Shown one piece after another: positions 1 to 10,608 of a stretch of 64,000 nt of DNA. The stretch's first letter is position 1, and each line of letters begins with the position of its first letter. The translations under genes were made by a program, and so were the position numbers. The notes under the pieces were generated by a model. It searched no databases and had not been told where the DNA came from. It saw only the letters and a program-made list of their open reading frames with translations. Origin of the DNA: Metarhizium brunneum (taxonomy: Eukaryota > Ascomycota > Sordariomycetes > Hypocreales > Clavicipitaceae); contig NC_089422.1 of assembly GCF_013426205.1 (NCBI RefSeq), forward strand, positions 2,666,001 through 2,730,000, given 5' to 3'.

Positions 1-2
1 CC

Positions 3-830
3 CCATCGTATCCGACGCTCAAGATTCCAGGCCTGAACGCCCCTCCACCTCCTGGCGGCTCATGGGGCTTCCACCCTGGCGGATGGGGTAAGCCCCCCGT
101 CGATGAGACTAACCGACCATTGTATGGCGGTGACGTATTCGGCCTCGCCCAAAACGGAGCTCAACCACAAGCAACACAAGCTCAATTACAGACAGGCGAA
201 GCCGTCGAACGGGCTCTTTGGGGTGAGCTGCAACCGCGGGAAGAGGAGTCGGAAGAGGAGGAATCCGAAGAAGAGTCCGAGCAGGAGGAGGATGCTGATG
301 CTGGAGGTCTGGAGACTCCTAGTGGCTTGGAGACCCCCAGCGGTTATTCTACCAACTTGAATGAATACGGCTCTGGCGTGGAGACCTCCGTGGCAGGCGA
401 AATGGACCTACGAAAAGAGCGCCGAGGCTACGATACCGAGGAATCATCTGCTCCTAGATCGGCATATACAGTCCTGCCAGAACGGCAGGTGCGAGCAGAA
501 GGCTTCTTTGGCAGTGACCGCGCCTATGACGTCAAGGCCGGCCAGCGAGCTGGAATGCCGGTCCTTGGCTCAGAAGATGACTCTCGCAAGCGCAAGAAAC
601 CCGGCGATGTCGACGTTGCCCTCGACGTTGATTCTTTAGATCAGCATGACGGCATCAATAGGGATGCACTTAGGCAACAGTTTGAAGAGACCCGTAGACA
701 GGAAGGGATCGGAGCGAAGTGGGCTCATGATGATGACCTCACTGACCTTATTGCCGAAGAGAGCCGCAAACGACAACGCACAGAAAAGGAGCGCCAGGAC
801 AAGAAGAAGGAGAGCCGGTATAGGTTTTAA
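3..830 (+). CDS. SF3B2: Splicing factor 3B subunit 2 (SAP145/Cus1), 3' part of gene
   Basis: The frame is already open at base 3 and ends at TAA 828-830, so about 275 C-terminal residues are present and the 5' part lies outside the window. The start reads PSYPTLKIPGLNAPPPPGG, followed by a SWGFHPGGWGKPP stretch, which is the PSP (proline-rich) domain diagnostic of SF3b subunit 2. After it come a long Glu/Ser-acidic block, a second conserved segment around LPERQVRAEGFFGSDRAYD, and a basic Lys/Arg-rich tail ending RYRF. In the family this protein sits in the SF3b complex of U2 snRNP in the nucleus and helps anchor U2 to the branch-point region. No intron is needed in the visible part. It converges on the Suz12-like gene. 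Identity is secure; only the N-terminal half is missing, by truncation at the window edge. Confidence 0.95.
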   Translation, partial: PSYPTLKIPGLNAPPPPGGSWGFHPGGWGKPPVDETNRPLYGGDVFGLAQNGAQPQATQAQLQTGEAVERALWGELQPREEESEEEESEEESEQEEDADAGGLETPSGLETPSGYSTNLNEYGSGVETSVAGEMDLRKERRGYDTEESSAPRSAYTVLPERQVRAEGFFGSDRAYDVKAGQRAGMPVLGSEDDSRKRKKPGDVDVALDVDSLDQHDGINRDALRQQFEETRRQEGIGAKWAHDDDLTDLIAEESRKRQRTEKERQDKKKESRYRF

Positions 831-1567
831 TGAAGCCACCACTATGCCAAGCGTGACTGAAGTGCTTCAACAATTATTTTTCATGAATGGAAAACTGAAT
901 GGGGGGGCATTTGAAGCCCCACGACATTGTAAGACACTGTGTATCCAAGGGAATAAAAGCCGTCAACTTTGTATTGGTAGTGGGTGGTGGGAATGGTAAG
1001 TTGAGGACCTGGTTTTTTTTTAATTTACATATGTGGCGTTGCAGAGGTTCTTGGGCGTACTCTTTCAAGTTGTATAAGGGTCTTGCTGGGTTCATAGGGA
1101 GTGAACGTCGATTCTAATGTGGCCAACGTATATATATTGATATATATTGAGAAAACCACCTCTGTCCCTTGCCAAATCTCCCTCGCCCAGGCACTCTAGT
1201 ACACTCGAACGTGGCCATATTCCAATACCAACTTCCGCGAATAGACCTGCAAAGGATTACTTGGCCTCATGTGCCTTACGTGGGCAACCACGGTGCTCTG
1301 ACAGCGCGCCTTGAAGGGAGAAAGGAAAAGGGCGCGAAATTTGGATAGGTATGAATTTATTTTCTTCATAATGATTGCTATCAATATGGAGGGTATCAGT
1401 ACCTCCATAAGAAGCTACAGATATCATCACTCTGATATATACACAACATTTCATAATCTTGACTTCTTTTTGAAATCTGAGCGACATACCCCAGTCCTCT
1501 CAATTCTAAGACGAGGTTTGGTCCCGGCAAAGACTGTGGTGGCTATTGACGAATAAGGTCTGAACCT
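831..1567. other. Intergenic, convergent 3' regions
   Basis: These 737 bases separate the stops of two convergent genes. The stretch is AT-rich and includes a TATATATTGA direct repeat near 1130-1150. Reading frames here are short and carry no recognisable motif. It presumably holds the two 3' UTRs and poly(A) signals. I see no gene. Confidence 0.7.
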
Positions 1568-3860
1568 CTAGTCCGAACCTCTGCCTCTGCTGCAAACATT
1601 GCAGAGCCACCCTGGTTTCGTTACTGACATAGCTGCATCGCCCTTGATACAATCAACATGGTATAATCGTTTCAAACATGCCTAGAGAAGACAGTGTCAG
1701 CTCATCGTCCATACATAAAAGACAAAATCAAACGCCAGGAGACCTTACGGTATTAGAGCATAGTAGGAGCCGCGGGCCAATAACGGGAAGCTGGCAAATA
1801 GTGCAACCATTGGCGCTTTTGCGAATTTGAGAGACTTTGGGAGATTGCTTGGTGCTGGCCATGCCTTTTGCCCGGTCATCGGCAGCCAACATCTCACCAT
1901 GCGGACTTTGACCTTTTGCAGATTTTGCTCTCGCCTCATTGATATACCTGAACGCTTGTTGCATATCTTCATCATCTAGAACATCTCGTGCCAATAAGAC
2001 ACTTGAGTGCTTTCCAAATTCGAGCATTCGGTGCTGCGCCCTAGCAAGCCAACCCGCTTTCTCTTCGACAAAGTTCAGCCAAGCTCGGGGAAAGTACGCT
2101 GCTGAAGTGATATTTTGCCGCAAAATATAGCCGTCCCACTCCCATATATATTCCTTCTCTGCCGCAGTCACATCAGAAAAGTCCGCTATGCTTTCGCGAT
2201 GCTTCTGTATTAACCATGTGATATCGGGAGTGTTCTGTGGCACATCTTGCCCGGGCTTCAGCTTTGCTTTGCTTATGGGATGAAACAGAGGTTGTGGGAT
2301 GTTGGGAACCAGAACCTTGCTCGCGCTCGCCGCCTTGACAGGCCGGCGTAACGGTGGCTTCGAGAACTTTGAGACAGGGGATCCAGACTGAATTCGGCCA
2401 AGGAAATTTTTCGTTGGGGACTTAAACACTTCGTCGCCGTCAGGTCCGAGCCGCGACATAGCCCAATTCTGATCCCCAGATATGAGGGCTTGTATGCTGA
2501 AGGGGTTTGCGGCTCTCGCAAGTTGAAGAGCTTTTCGAGGAGAAAGCGTCGACTCTCGAAGGGCGGCTACTCGAAATAGCGGACCCTGGCTTGTAGTTTC
2601 GAGCACATATTTGTACGTTGGATGAGATGTTTGCAGGTGCAGCTGAAGTTCGTCCATGGAGTCATGACACGCACCGCAAGTTATACAACAATAGAATTCC
2701 AAGGATATTGGCTGATCACTTGGTAGTATGTATTGCACCCGGCCCTCCCCATTAATTTCTGTGTTAGAATTCCGCCCACGGTGCTTTCTCTCTCTTCCAA
2801 GTGCTTGATCACTCAGTACTTTTAGGTTGTATATCTTGTTCTTTTCTCGAGCTCTCAATGAACGAGATGGTGTCTGATCACCAGCAAGCTCATCATCTTG
2901 GTCTTGCGGTGATGCACTATCAGTATGACCATTAACACCATTTAGCCCGTACTCGCCAGGATGGCTCATTGCATTATCACTGAACATGTCCACGTCGGGA
3001 TGAATTGCCGTAATACAGGGCAGGGACCCTTTCTCAAGCCGTCTCAGGGCCTTAAATCCAGCCGTCCATCGAAGATCAACATCCATGACATAGTTCGTTT
3101 GGTAACTGGACTGGTCCGAGGGGTATCTTGCCGAAAGGCTCAAGGGGTTCCTCATCCTCCCAAAGACGCTGTCGAATCTGCTAGACAAGATCCAGTGCCG
3201 AGTTGTCCCCCATGGCGGGTACAGGGATTGTGTTGGTATACCGAAGTCTTGTTCGTCTAGGGGTGGCCAATGAGCTGCATTGGCAGCCTCCAGCTCTATG
3301 AGCAGCTGGTATGAATCCGACAGATCAAAGGTGCCATCATCGGGTCGATTAATTAGAATGCTCTCTCTCGGAACAAAGAACGGTGCTGGCAGGTCAACGC
3401 GAGCAATGCGATAGGGCCCGTTTGGATTCTTGAATGTGATCAGGTCACATAGTTGACTCTGGCAATGCAGGATCTGTGGCGGACCCGAGCTCATGTCAAA
3501 CATGGAGACTTTGCATCTCGCCTTGGTGGTGAGAATATCATGAGGGACAGGCGTCCCTTGATATTTCTTGACCTTTTTTGAGTCCTTGTGGAGAATCTTG
3601 AGGACCTCAATGCGTAGCGTTGAACCGGACTCAGACAAGCGCGGAGATGCGACGAGATGATCAAGGTCGAGTGAGTCGGGGGATGAGATGCGACGGCGCT
3701 TTGCTGGCGGCCCGTCGTCACTTTCGCCATGGGGCAACTTATGCATGGGCGAAGATATTATGTTTCCCATGACTGATGACTCTTGAAGCGCCCTAACACC
3801 CTTGAGCCAGGTACGATGAAGAAAGGGGGCTGTCCGCTGGCAAGGGCTATGCGCCGTCAT
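1568..3860 (-). CDS. SUZ12: Suz12-like Polycomb (PRC2) protein: C2H2 finger, VEFS box, C-terminal PHD finger
   Basis: Exons 3860-1749 and 1681-1568; the 66-bp intron (1748-1683/1682) starts GTAAGG, has branch CTGAC and ends CTCTAG. Both exons are multiples of three, giving 741 residues. Around residues 385-420 is a Suz12-type zinc finger (CCITCGACHDSMDELQ, then HLQTSHP). Residues about 556-648 match the VEFS box (IADFSDVTAAEKEYIWEWDG, then FVEEKAGW). From residue 687 to the end is a PHD-type Cys/His array (CTIC, CSNTAC, YHVDC, WLCNVC) that is complete only when the intron is removed. Suz12 is the scaffold subunit of PRC2, which methylates H3K27 in the nucleus. The first ATG is at 3860, but an internal Met before GNIISSP (about residue 31) is an alternative start, since the first 30 residues are not Suz12-like. 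The domain order supports the call well; the PHD is unusual for this family. Confidence 0.85.
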
Positions 3861-5278
3861 GTTTGAAGCCCATTCATAGAACGGCAGGGTTGGAGGGAGA
3901 CGCCAGCAAGTAAACCGTGGGGATAACGTATGCCAAGTTGCCTCAAGAGCATGAAGATGGATGATGCATTGTTTCTGCGGGTTGGTAGGAAGTTACTGTT
4001 GGTCAAGTGCGTTGCCTGAAGATGTTGACAATCTGAGCGTCAAACACGGGGATGCTGCTGCCAAAGGCAGAGGGGCCGCTGACAAAGGCGCGGTCTGGGG
4101 TTCAAGTGAGGAGCAGGTGACGGGCAAAACGATGCTGCGCCTAATTTTGAGCCGTGTAAACGAAGCCGCTGGCAACGAGATGATATCGTGTCTGGCGATG
4201 TGAGAAGTGAGGCTCAGTCGGACGTGATGGCGCATGATTGAGCAGTGAGACGCGTGAGGTGCAGGGGAACCTGCTTCCATGACGGCTCCAGGAAGGGTTT
4301 AGTGCGGGCAAACGTGAATGGGCATGCATGTGGTGGACCTCTCCACACGGTGATTGTGGTACCTTAATAAGATGCCTAGGCACTTGATGGTTAATTGGTA
4401 CTCCGCTTGTTGTGCTCCATGCCCGTAAAGACAGGTACTCAATAACTCTGCGCTCCGCATTCTAGTACCTGGGTACTCGGCACATTCTGCCAATATGTAC
4501 ATCCAGCCATCTGTTCCTGCCCTCGATGTTCTTGAATCTTGATGCTGCTGTCGACGCAGGGAGTCTCACGTACATTACTTTGTAGGACAATACTCCAACA
4601 TCCTGGATGATTCTGGCATTTCGCATCAAGCACTGAATTCATCACATGTGAATGGGCTATTTCCCTCGTTACGCTAGAGGCAGACAATCCCTGGGCTTCA
4701 AGCAAAATATCCTGCACGTGCACAGAGTATTATTATCATGACTAGTAGTCACTCAGTGTCAGTGTCGGGCTGGGGTGCTTACATAACAACCCCACTTGTC
4801 GAATACGCCTCGGTTGTCGCATGCGCTGGCCGGCTAGTCTCACCCCTGCACGCAGCACAGCCCGCATGCTGAATGCAAGGCTGCCAGAACTTGCGCACTC
4901 TGGAACTGAACTTCTTACCCCACCAAACCTCGAGGCCTGCATGCACATGTTGCCGTCACTTACTCCTTCGACGCCAACTTTTTTACGCTGCAGTAGCAGT
5001 TCCGTGTGATGGTAACATCGAGAGCCTGCCTTCTCGCCACCAAGATGCTCAAAATTCCGCATCAATGTCCTTTGCAAAATCTGGCCCATACTTCTGAAGT
5101 TTGACCGCCGCACACAGATACCCCGACTAGCTGTGTGGAAGATTTCATATCGATTAGAATATTCATTGCCAAACGGTCCGGGTATTCGCATTGTCCAACT
5201 GATATCCTCTTTGAGAAGGACCGCCCTCGATACAATATATCGTCGTCACTGGGGCTCAAGTCCACAAGTCGAGCGAAA
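3861..5278. other. Intergenic, divergent promoters
   Basis: These 1.4 kb lie between the divergent starts of the Suz12-like and F-box/LRR-like genes. Frames are short and unconvincing. A CATGCATG word lies at 4323-4330, and GGTACTC/GTACCTGGGTACTC repeats lie around 4430-4485. It presumably carries both promoters and 5' UTRs. I see no gene. Confidence 0.65.
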
Positions 5279-7504
5279 ATGGCCTTGACTCGCAGTTCAC
5301 GGTCTACGCGCGACCCAGCTGTTAACCGGCGCAATGGCAATCGCTCGTCACGAATCGCTGCTTCCCGTACGCAGATGCGCCCGAAACCCAACTATGCAGA
5401 AGCTTCAACTGAGTCTGATGACGCATCCGACGCGCAATCCACCATCGTCTCCGAACCTGCCGAATCGGGTCCAGAAAGTGACCTCGAATCAAGCATGAGC
5501 CATCTGGCGAAAGAGCGACCATTACGATTGGCCGGTCGAAGCGAAAGAAATAAACGGCTCAAATCAGTTTCCAGCAATGAGGTAGTCAAAAAACAACCCC
5601 AAGCGACATCTAGTGCTAGCCCTATCAAGTCGAGAACTCGGGGGGAACGAAGTCGCCCATCGCCGCCATCGAGTGCCAAGAGGCGCAAATTATTGGCACA
5701 GGACGTCGCAACTAACAGCCATGTCCCAGCTCCGTTTATTCCGGACTGGCGAGACCCCCGAATTCCATTTGCATGTTGGGCGGATATTTTTCTTTATGCA
5801 GCCAGAGAAGGATCTACCGAAGTACTTTCAAATAGTTGGCTAATACAGGCCGCTACCACGTGCAAACTATTCACAGAACCTGCCCTGACTGCCATTTATC
5901 GTTGCCCAATAATCAAAAATACCGCCAAGGCAAAGCGACTAACGCTCCTTCTTGATCGTCCCTCTTCAGAGACGCTGTATAACTATAGGGTCAAGGTCGA
6001 GGCCCTGCATATCAACGTTCAGGTTGTTCCACAATCGCTTCTATTCCAACTGATCAGCCCACTCACCCGCCTTAAAGAGCTGATTATTTATACCCCTATG
6101 GATCAACCCCCCTACCGAGAGTTGGACCAGTCACTACGTTGGCACTACCCAGAAGATATTTTCCGGGCCCTGGACGCCGCTCCCACTGAGTCCCTTCTGG
6201 CTAGCGACAAGCCATTTCCGATTGCCCTAAAGAGCTGGGAGTGGAGCGGTAGATTTCTTGGAGGACACGTTCCGACGATCGAGGCTATATCGTGTCTCCA
6301 TAAGACAGTGCCCTTCTCACAGCTCACTAGACTGAGCTTGACCAACTTCCAAGTCCCCTCGCTAAAACACCTGCATATCAAGCCCGGCTCTGAAGAAAAA
6401 GAACTACAGACTTACCACGAGGATGGCGCTATGATACAGGCTGTGGCACAAGCCATTGCACCACTGCCTTCGCTGAAACATCTTGTCTTTGAATCCTCGA
6501 CTGTACTGAATGATCGCTTGCTCCCTCTTTTACCAAGGAATCTTGTCCATTTTGAATTGATAAATTGCTGGGAGGTCAGGTCTGAAGATCTGTCCTTGTT
6601 CCTGTGCACCCATGGCAGCGAGCTTAGAGCTCTAACTCTAATGCACAACCAGTCGCTTGATTTGGGGTTCCTCACGGACTTGGCTGATACGTGTCCCAAG
6701 TTGAGAGAGTTACACATGAACCTGTCATATTATCGACATCATCACTGTGTAAACGATGCCGATCCCATGTATGATCAAGTCTTGCTGCCATCTCAGATTC
6801 CGAAGTGGCCTTCCAGTCTCAGGGTGCTCAATATTGAACATATTCGAGATTGGTCGGTGGACACTGCGGAGATGTTCTTTCAATCGATTATCAACAGCGC
6901 ACCCTTGCTACCAGATTTGCGATTCCTAGCAATTAAAACCATGCTTGACATTCCTTGGCAGGCACGCGCGACCATGCGCCGAGAGTGGCGCAACAAGATG
7001 GAACGGGTTTTCCTCCGACCTGTTGTGCCACCGAACTTTCACCCAACTCTACGCCATCCAGATGAGGATGAGGCTCCGCTGGCTGTGAAAAAGATGCGTT
7101 TACCGGAGTCTACATCGCCCTCTCGCCGCAGCAGCAGGATTGCCTCCAACAGTCAAGTCTCCGAAGCTCAAAGTCGGTCCGGCAAATCTACGCGCCATCG
7201 GCATGGAAACGTTTCCTACAAAGAACCCGACACTGATGATGAGGAGTTCAATTCCTCGGAGGGAGATGACGACGAAAAAGATAGCATTGACAGCAACAAA
7301 AGCACCAATGTTTTGTCGCTTGATCAGGATAGGCCTAGCGAGGAATTTTTGCATAGAAAGTGCACAACCGTCAATATCCTGTTCGACAATCAAAAGATAC
7401 GGGAGTTACAATACAGCATGGAGGACTTTGGGTCTGAAGAATCGGACTCGGAAGAGGAGTGGGATGGCGATTATGAAGATGATGAACATGTCGTGGTCTT
7501 CTAG
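5279..7504 (+). CDS. F-box/LRR-like protein with basic N-terminus and acidic tail
   Basis: A single-exon gene of 741 residues. The frame is open upstream of 5279, but the ATG at 5279 (MALTRSSRS) is the first ATG in it, so I take that as the start. Residues about 1-160 are basic, Ser/Arg-rich and disordered, with a KRRK nuclear-localisation-like patch. The segment near 185-260 (PFACWADIFLYAA ... AATTCKLFTEPALTAIYR) resembles the degenerate F-box seen in fungal F-box/LRR proteins. Residues about 280-620 carry irregular leucine-rich repeats (LTRLSLTNFQVPSL, LPSLKHLVFESS, LRELHMNLSYY). The tail is Asp/Glu-rich and ends EHVVVF. Such proteins usually pair with Skp1 to present substrates to an SCF ubiquitin ligase; that role is inferred, not shown. 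Alternatively it is an LRR protein with no F-box. Confidence 0.6.
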   Translation: MALTRSSRSTRDPAVNRRNGNRSSRIAASRTQMRPKPNYAEASTESDDASDAQSTIVSEPAESGPESDLESSMSHLAKERPLRLAGRSERNKRLKSVSSNEVVKKQPQATSSASPIKSRTRGERSRPSPPSSAKRRKLLAQDVATNSHVPAPFIPDWRDPRIPFACWADIFLYAAREGSTEVLSNSWLIQAATTCKLFTEPALTAIYRCPIIKNTAKAKRLTLLLDRPSSETLYNYRVKVEALHINVQVVPQSLLFQLISPLTRLKELIIYTPMDQPPYRELDQSLRWHYPEDIFRALDAAPTESLLASDKPFPIALKSWEWSGRFLGGHVPTIEAISCLHKTVPFSQLTRLSLTNFQVPSLKHLHIKPGSEEKELQTYHEDGAMIQAVAQAIAPLPSLKHLVFESSTVLNDRLLPLLPRNLVHFELINCWEVRSEDLSLFLCTHGSELRALTLMHNQSLDLGFLTDLADTCPKLRELHMNLSYYRHHHCVNDADPMYDQVLLPSQIPKWPSSLRVLNIEHIRDWSVDTAEMFFQSIINSAPLLPDLRFLAIKTMLDIPWQARATMRREWRNKMERVFLRPVVPPNFHPTLRHPDEDEAPLAVKKMRLPESTSPSRRSSRIASNSQVSEAQSRSGKSTRHRHGNVSYKEPDTDDEEFNSSEGDDDEKDSIDSNKSTNVLSLDQDRPSEEFLHRKCTTVNILFDNQKIRELQYSMEDFGSEESDSEEEWDGDYEDDEHVVVF

Positions 7505-8199
7505 ACATGCGTTGCAAACTCCATGACCTGCTCTCACTCATTCGCTATATAACCCCGTGCTCTTGTTCAATTATTGCACAATAATATGATATTCTGACTT
7601 TGAGTTTAAGTCAATGAACTTGAGTTGGCCGAATCAGCATCGCATCTATTCTAGTCATGTGAGCTGACACTAGAGTGGTGTGAAAATGGACAGCAAATGA
7701 GGGAAGCCTAATGGACGGATTACAAAAAATGACGAGAATTTATACTCAAAGAATTGAATCAGAATCAAACTTGCAAAATCCCCACAATTATGCTATTTAG
7801 TTTGTTTAACGGTATTTGGTACCCTCATGGCCGGCAGCGCTGCTACGTAGAGGCTGGTGATAAAACCCACCAGTTTCCGCGCCCAGCAAAACTAGCATAG
7901 TCCAAGGCGCAGAGAACGTGAACGCCACTCAACTCCATTATGTGAAAGGCGGGTGTCTCTACCACCAAAGTAATCTACAAGATGTATATTCCTTACCAAG
8001 ACCCGGAACGCCAAGTGCTACCCTTGTACCCAGTATTACTCCTGACATGCCCCTAGCCCCTCGTGCGAAAAAAAAAAGAAAAAAAAAGAAAAAAAAAGGG
8101 CGCTGCAAAAAAATACCAAAGATTTAAAAACGACATGTATACAGATTTTGTGTCGAGGAAACAAAAAGAGTCCAAGTGTGATTTGGACACTTTCGGCAA
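7505..8199. other. Intergenic, convergent 3' regions, A-rich tract
   Basis: These 695 bases lie between convergent stops. AT-rich DNA is followed by a near-homopolymer A tract broken by single G at about 8068-8098. Short frames through the tract are artefacts of composition. No gene is seen. Confidence 0.7.
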
Positions 8200-10078
8200 T
8201 CAGAAGGCAGCACCACCCATGCCTTCTCCAGCAAGATTCTTCATGCTCTTCTCGCTCAGATCACTTCTCAGCTCCCAGGCCCGAGACTCCCGTTCGAGCC
8301 TGTCCCACATGTAAAGTGACTTCCGAAGGCGTTCCTGTTTGGCGCGAAGTTCCTCACGCATCTTCTCTTCCTCATCACGAAGCTTTCTGTAGTGGGGCTC
8401 AAGCTCACGAGTTACACCCAGTATAAATGGCGTCATTGATGAATCGAGTTTCCCGCCGGGAATGAGCGGAGGCATAGTTGCCAGTAAGCTCTGCGCAAGG
8501 GACTGCCGCGGACCGTTGCCATGTTGGGACGCTGGTCCTGTAGGGGGGTTGAATGGTCTGCCTTGAGTGGGTGTAGATGAGCCTGCAGAGGGTGCTCCTC
8601 TCGGTCCAGTAGGGATGCTAGTAGATCCGCCTGGTGTGGTTGGTGAAGGGGACAGGCCAGACATCTGTCGAGAAGGGGTTTGGCTCCAGCCACCTCGTCC
8701 AGCTCGAGAAGGATACCCCCGTTGCGCTACGTATCCTCGCGGCCCGGAGGGAGGGTTGGTTGGGCTGGGAGCATCCGAGCGATGCGGCCCTGCTCCGGGG
8801 GTTTGCGGGTGTCTAGAGCTTGACGGCAATGGAGAAGACACAGAAGTAGACAAGGTCCGGCCTGCGGAAGGCCCTGTCGGCGGTGCCCGTAATGCAGCAG
8901 GACCACGCGGTGGTGACCTAGACGCAGATGGGGGCTCACATGGGCCTGATCGAGGAGTGTCCCTGACTGAGCCTGAGCCTGAGCCAACGGTACGATGGGG
9001 GGATTGCTCCCGGGACTGTAATGGCGATCGTGCCCTGGTAGAGCCAGGGTGCGGAGATGCCCTTTCCGAAGGAGGCTGGGATGTAATCGCTGATGAGATG
9101 CCCGATTCACGAACAGGTGAAGCCCGTCGATAGGTCTGATATCTCTCGCCGACGCGGCTTTGTGAACGCGACCTCGGTCGATATGATCCTCCTCTGGGGC
9201 CCGAGGGTGCCATTTTCACCGGCGGGCTTCTTTCACGCCTGTCCCGGACGAAAGGCGAGCGTGATCTCCTTCTGTAGTGATTCATCAGTTTTGAATTCCC
9301 AGCAAGTTTAAAATATACCTTAGTACACCAACCTTTCATCGCGCCTGTCAAAATCACGCTCCCTATCACGCATGCGATCTCTATCCCAATCTCGGTCCCT
9401 ATCACGAACGTGATCTCTGTCCCTGTCCCAATCGCGACGCGGAGATCGAGGACGATCGTATCTGTTGTCTCGAATAGGGGACCCTCTTCTAGAGGGACTG
9501 CGCCGTGGTGGAGGGGATCGTCTTATGGGAGAACGCGTGCGTTCTCTCCGCCGAGGGGGGCTGTCGCGATCACGAGATCGATCGCGTCGAAATCGATCGC
9601 CACTTCTCGAGCGCCGCCGGGGTTGGTATCGCCCAGGCACATAGCTGTCGGACCCGGGCATCATGGGACTTCTCGGACGAGGACTCCTTGGGCGTGGGCT
9701 TCGTGGTCTATCTCTGATAGGACTCCTAGGTCGTCGAGGGGATCGATCTCCTCCTGGCCCACCACCTCTGGGGGTTGGTCTCCAAGATTCACCAGCACCA
9801 TATCGGACGACCTCGCCATCATCATATCTGCATGGGCTAGTCAGCAATGGTCCAGATTATTTCATCAACGAGACACGCCAGTGAATATCTAGAAAAACTG
9901 GGTATGAAACAGCTTCTTTCTTTTGTAGGGCGAATGCGTTAAGATTTCTCGCAGCCTAGGGGTACGTGATGAAGTTGGACCAACAACTTGGGCATCTATG
10001 AAGTAAAGTTGACATGGAAGAGTGGGAATAATCAATAAATTCTTACCTGCGACCTCGCGAATCCCGGTCACGATCCAT
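8200..10078 (-). CDS. RS/RD-repeat-rich nuclear protein with C-terminal coiled coil
   Basis: Three exons: 10078-10047, 9827-9333, 9271-8200, joined total 1599 nt, 532 residues. Intron 1 is GTAAG...TGCAG (219 bp). Intron 2 starts with a weak donor GTTGGT and ends CTACAG (61 bp). The joined N-terminus reads MDRDRDSRGRRYDDGEVV. Residues about 30-190 are dominated by RSP, RD and RDRD repeats, as in SR-family and splicing-associated proteins. The middle is Pro/Ser/Gly-rich and disordered. The last about 95 residues (LAQSLLATMPPLIPGGKL onward) contain a charged helix with EEEKMREELRAKQERLRKSL, likely a coiled coil. No RRM or other fold is visible, so a role in RNA processing is only suggested by composition. 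The second donor is the least certain junction; other GT choices hit a stop or break the frame. Confidence 0.65.
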
Positions 10079-10608
10079 ATTGAAGGAAAACTGCCACACT
10101 TCTGCGCGGGCAGGCTTTGGTGGTCGATCAGAAACTGAAATTCGGAACGCTGAACCTAACAGCGTCGGTTGTTTGCGCGAACCGCAGGACTACTGATCCC
10201 TAGAGGCTGCAGTTGAAAAGTCCACCGGTGGGTCTCTTGGCCGATTCCGACGACAGTGGTGTTACACAGTGCAACACCATACGTCTGGTTACAGTCGCAC
10301 AGTACATGTAATGTCCGTCGACGAATCGATGTATGCCAACTCATTGAAACTACCTAGATACGTAGTCCTGATTCATGGCATGGGATTGAAAAACATGAAA
10401 AAATTGAAAACGGAAAACATCAAAAATCTCCCTGCAGTAAAATTCCCTTTCCGCCGTACTCGAGACTGGGCAACCTCAACACCATATTCAGAATGATCCG
10501 AGCGTAGGCTACCTCCATCTATCATGGGTGGTTTCGCTCACGAAAACAGGCTCCCAAAGATTTTGTTAAAAAAAAAAAAGAACACAAATAATCAAGCAGA
10601 TGGAACCT
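10079..10608. other. Intergenic, between RS-rich gene start and HDA1 3' end
   Basis: These 530 bases hold the promoter of the RS-rich gene and the 3' UTR of HDA1 (both on the minus strand). An A-rich run lies near 10567-10579. No coding signal is visible. Confidence 0.65.

Noticed and set aside
8567..9133. 188-codon plus-strand frame opposite the RS-rich gene
   Set aside because: It is the antisense of a strongly biased Arg/Ser/Pro/Gly coding sequence; no motif and no independent signals.
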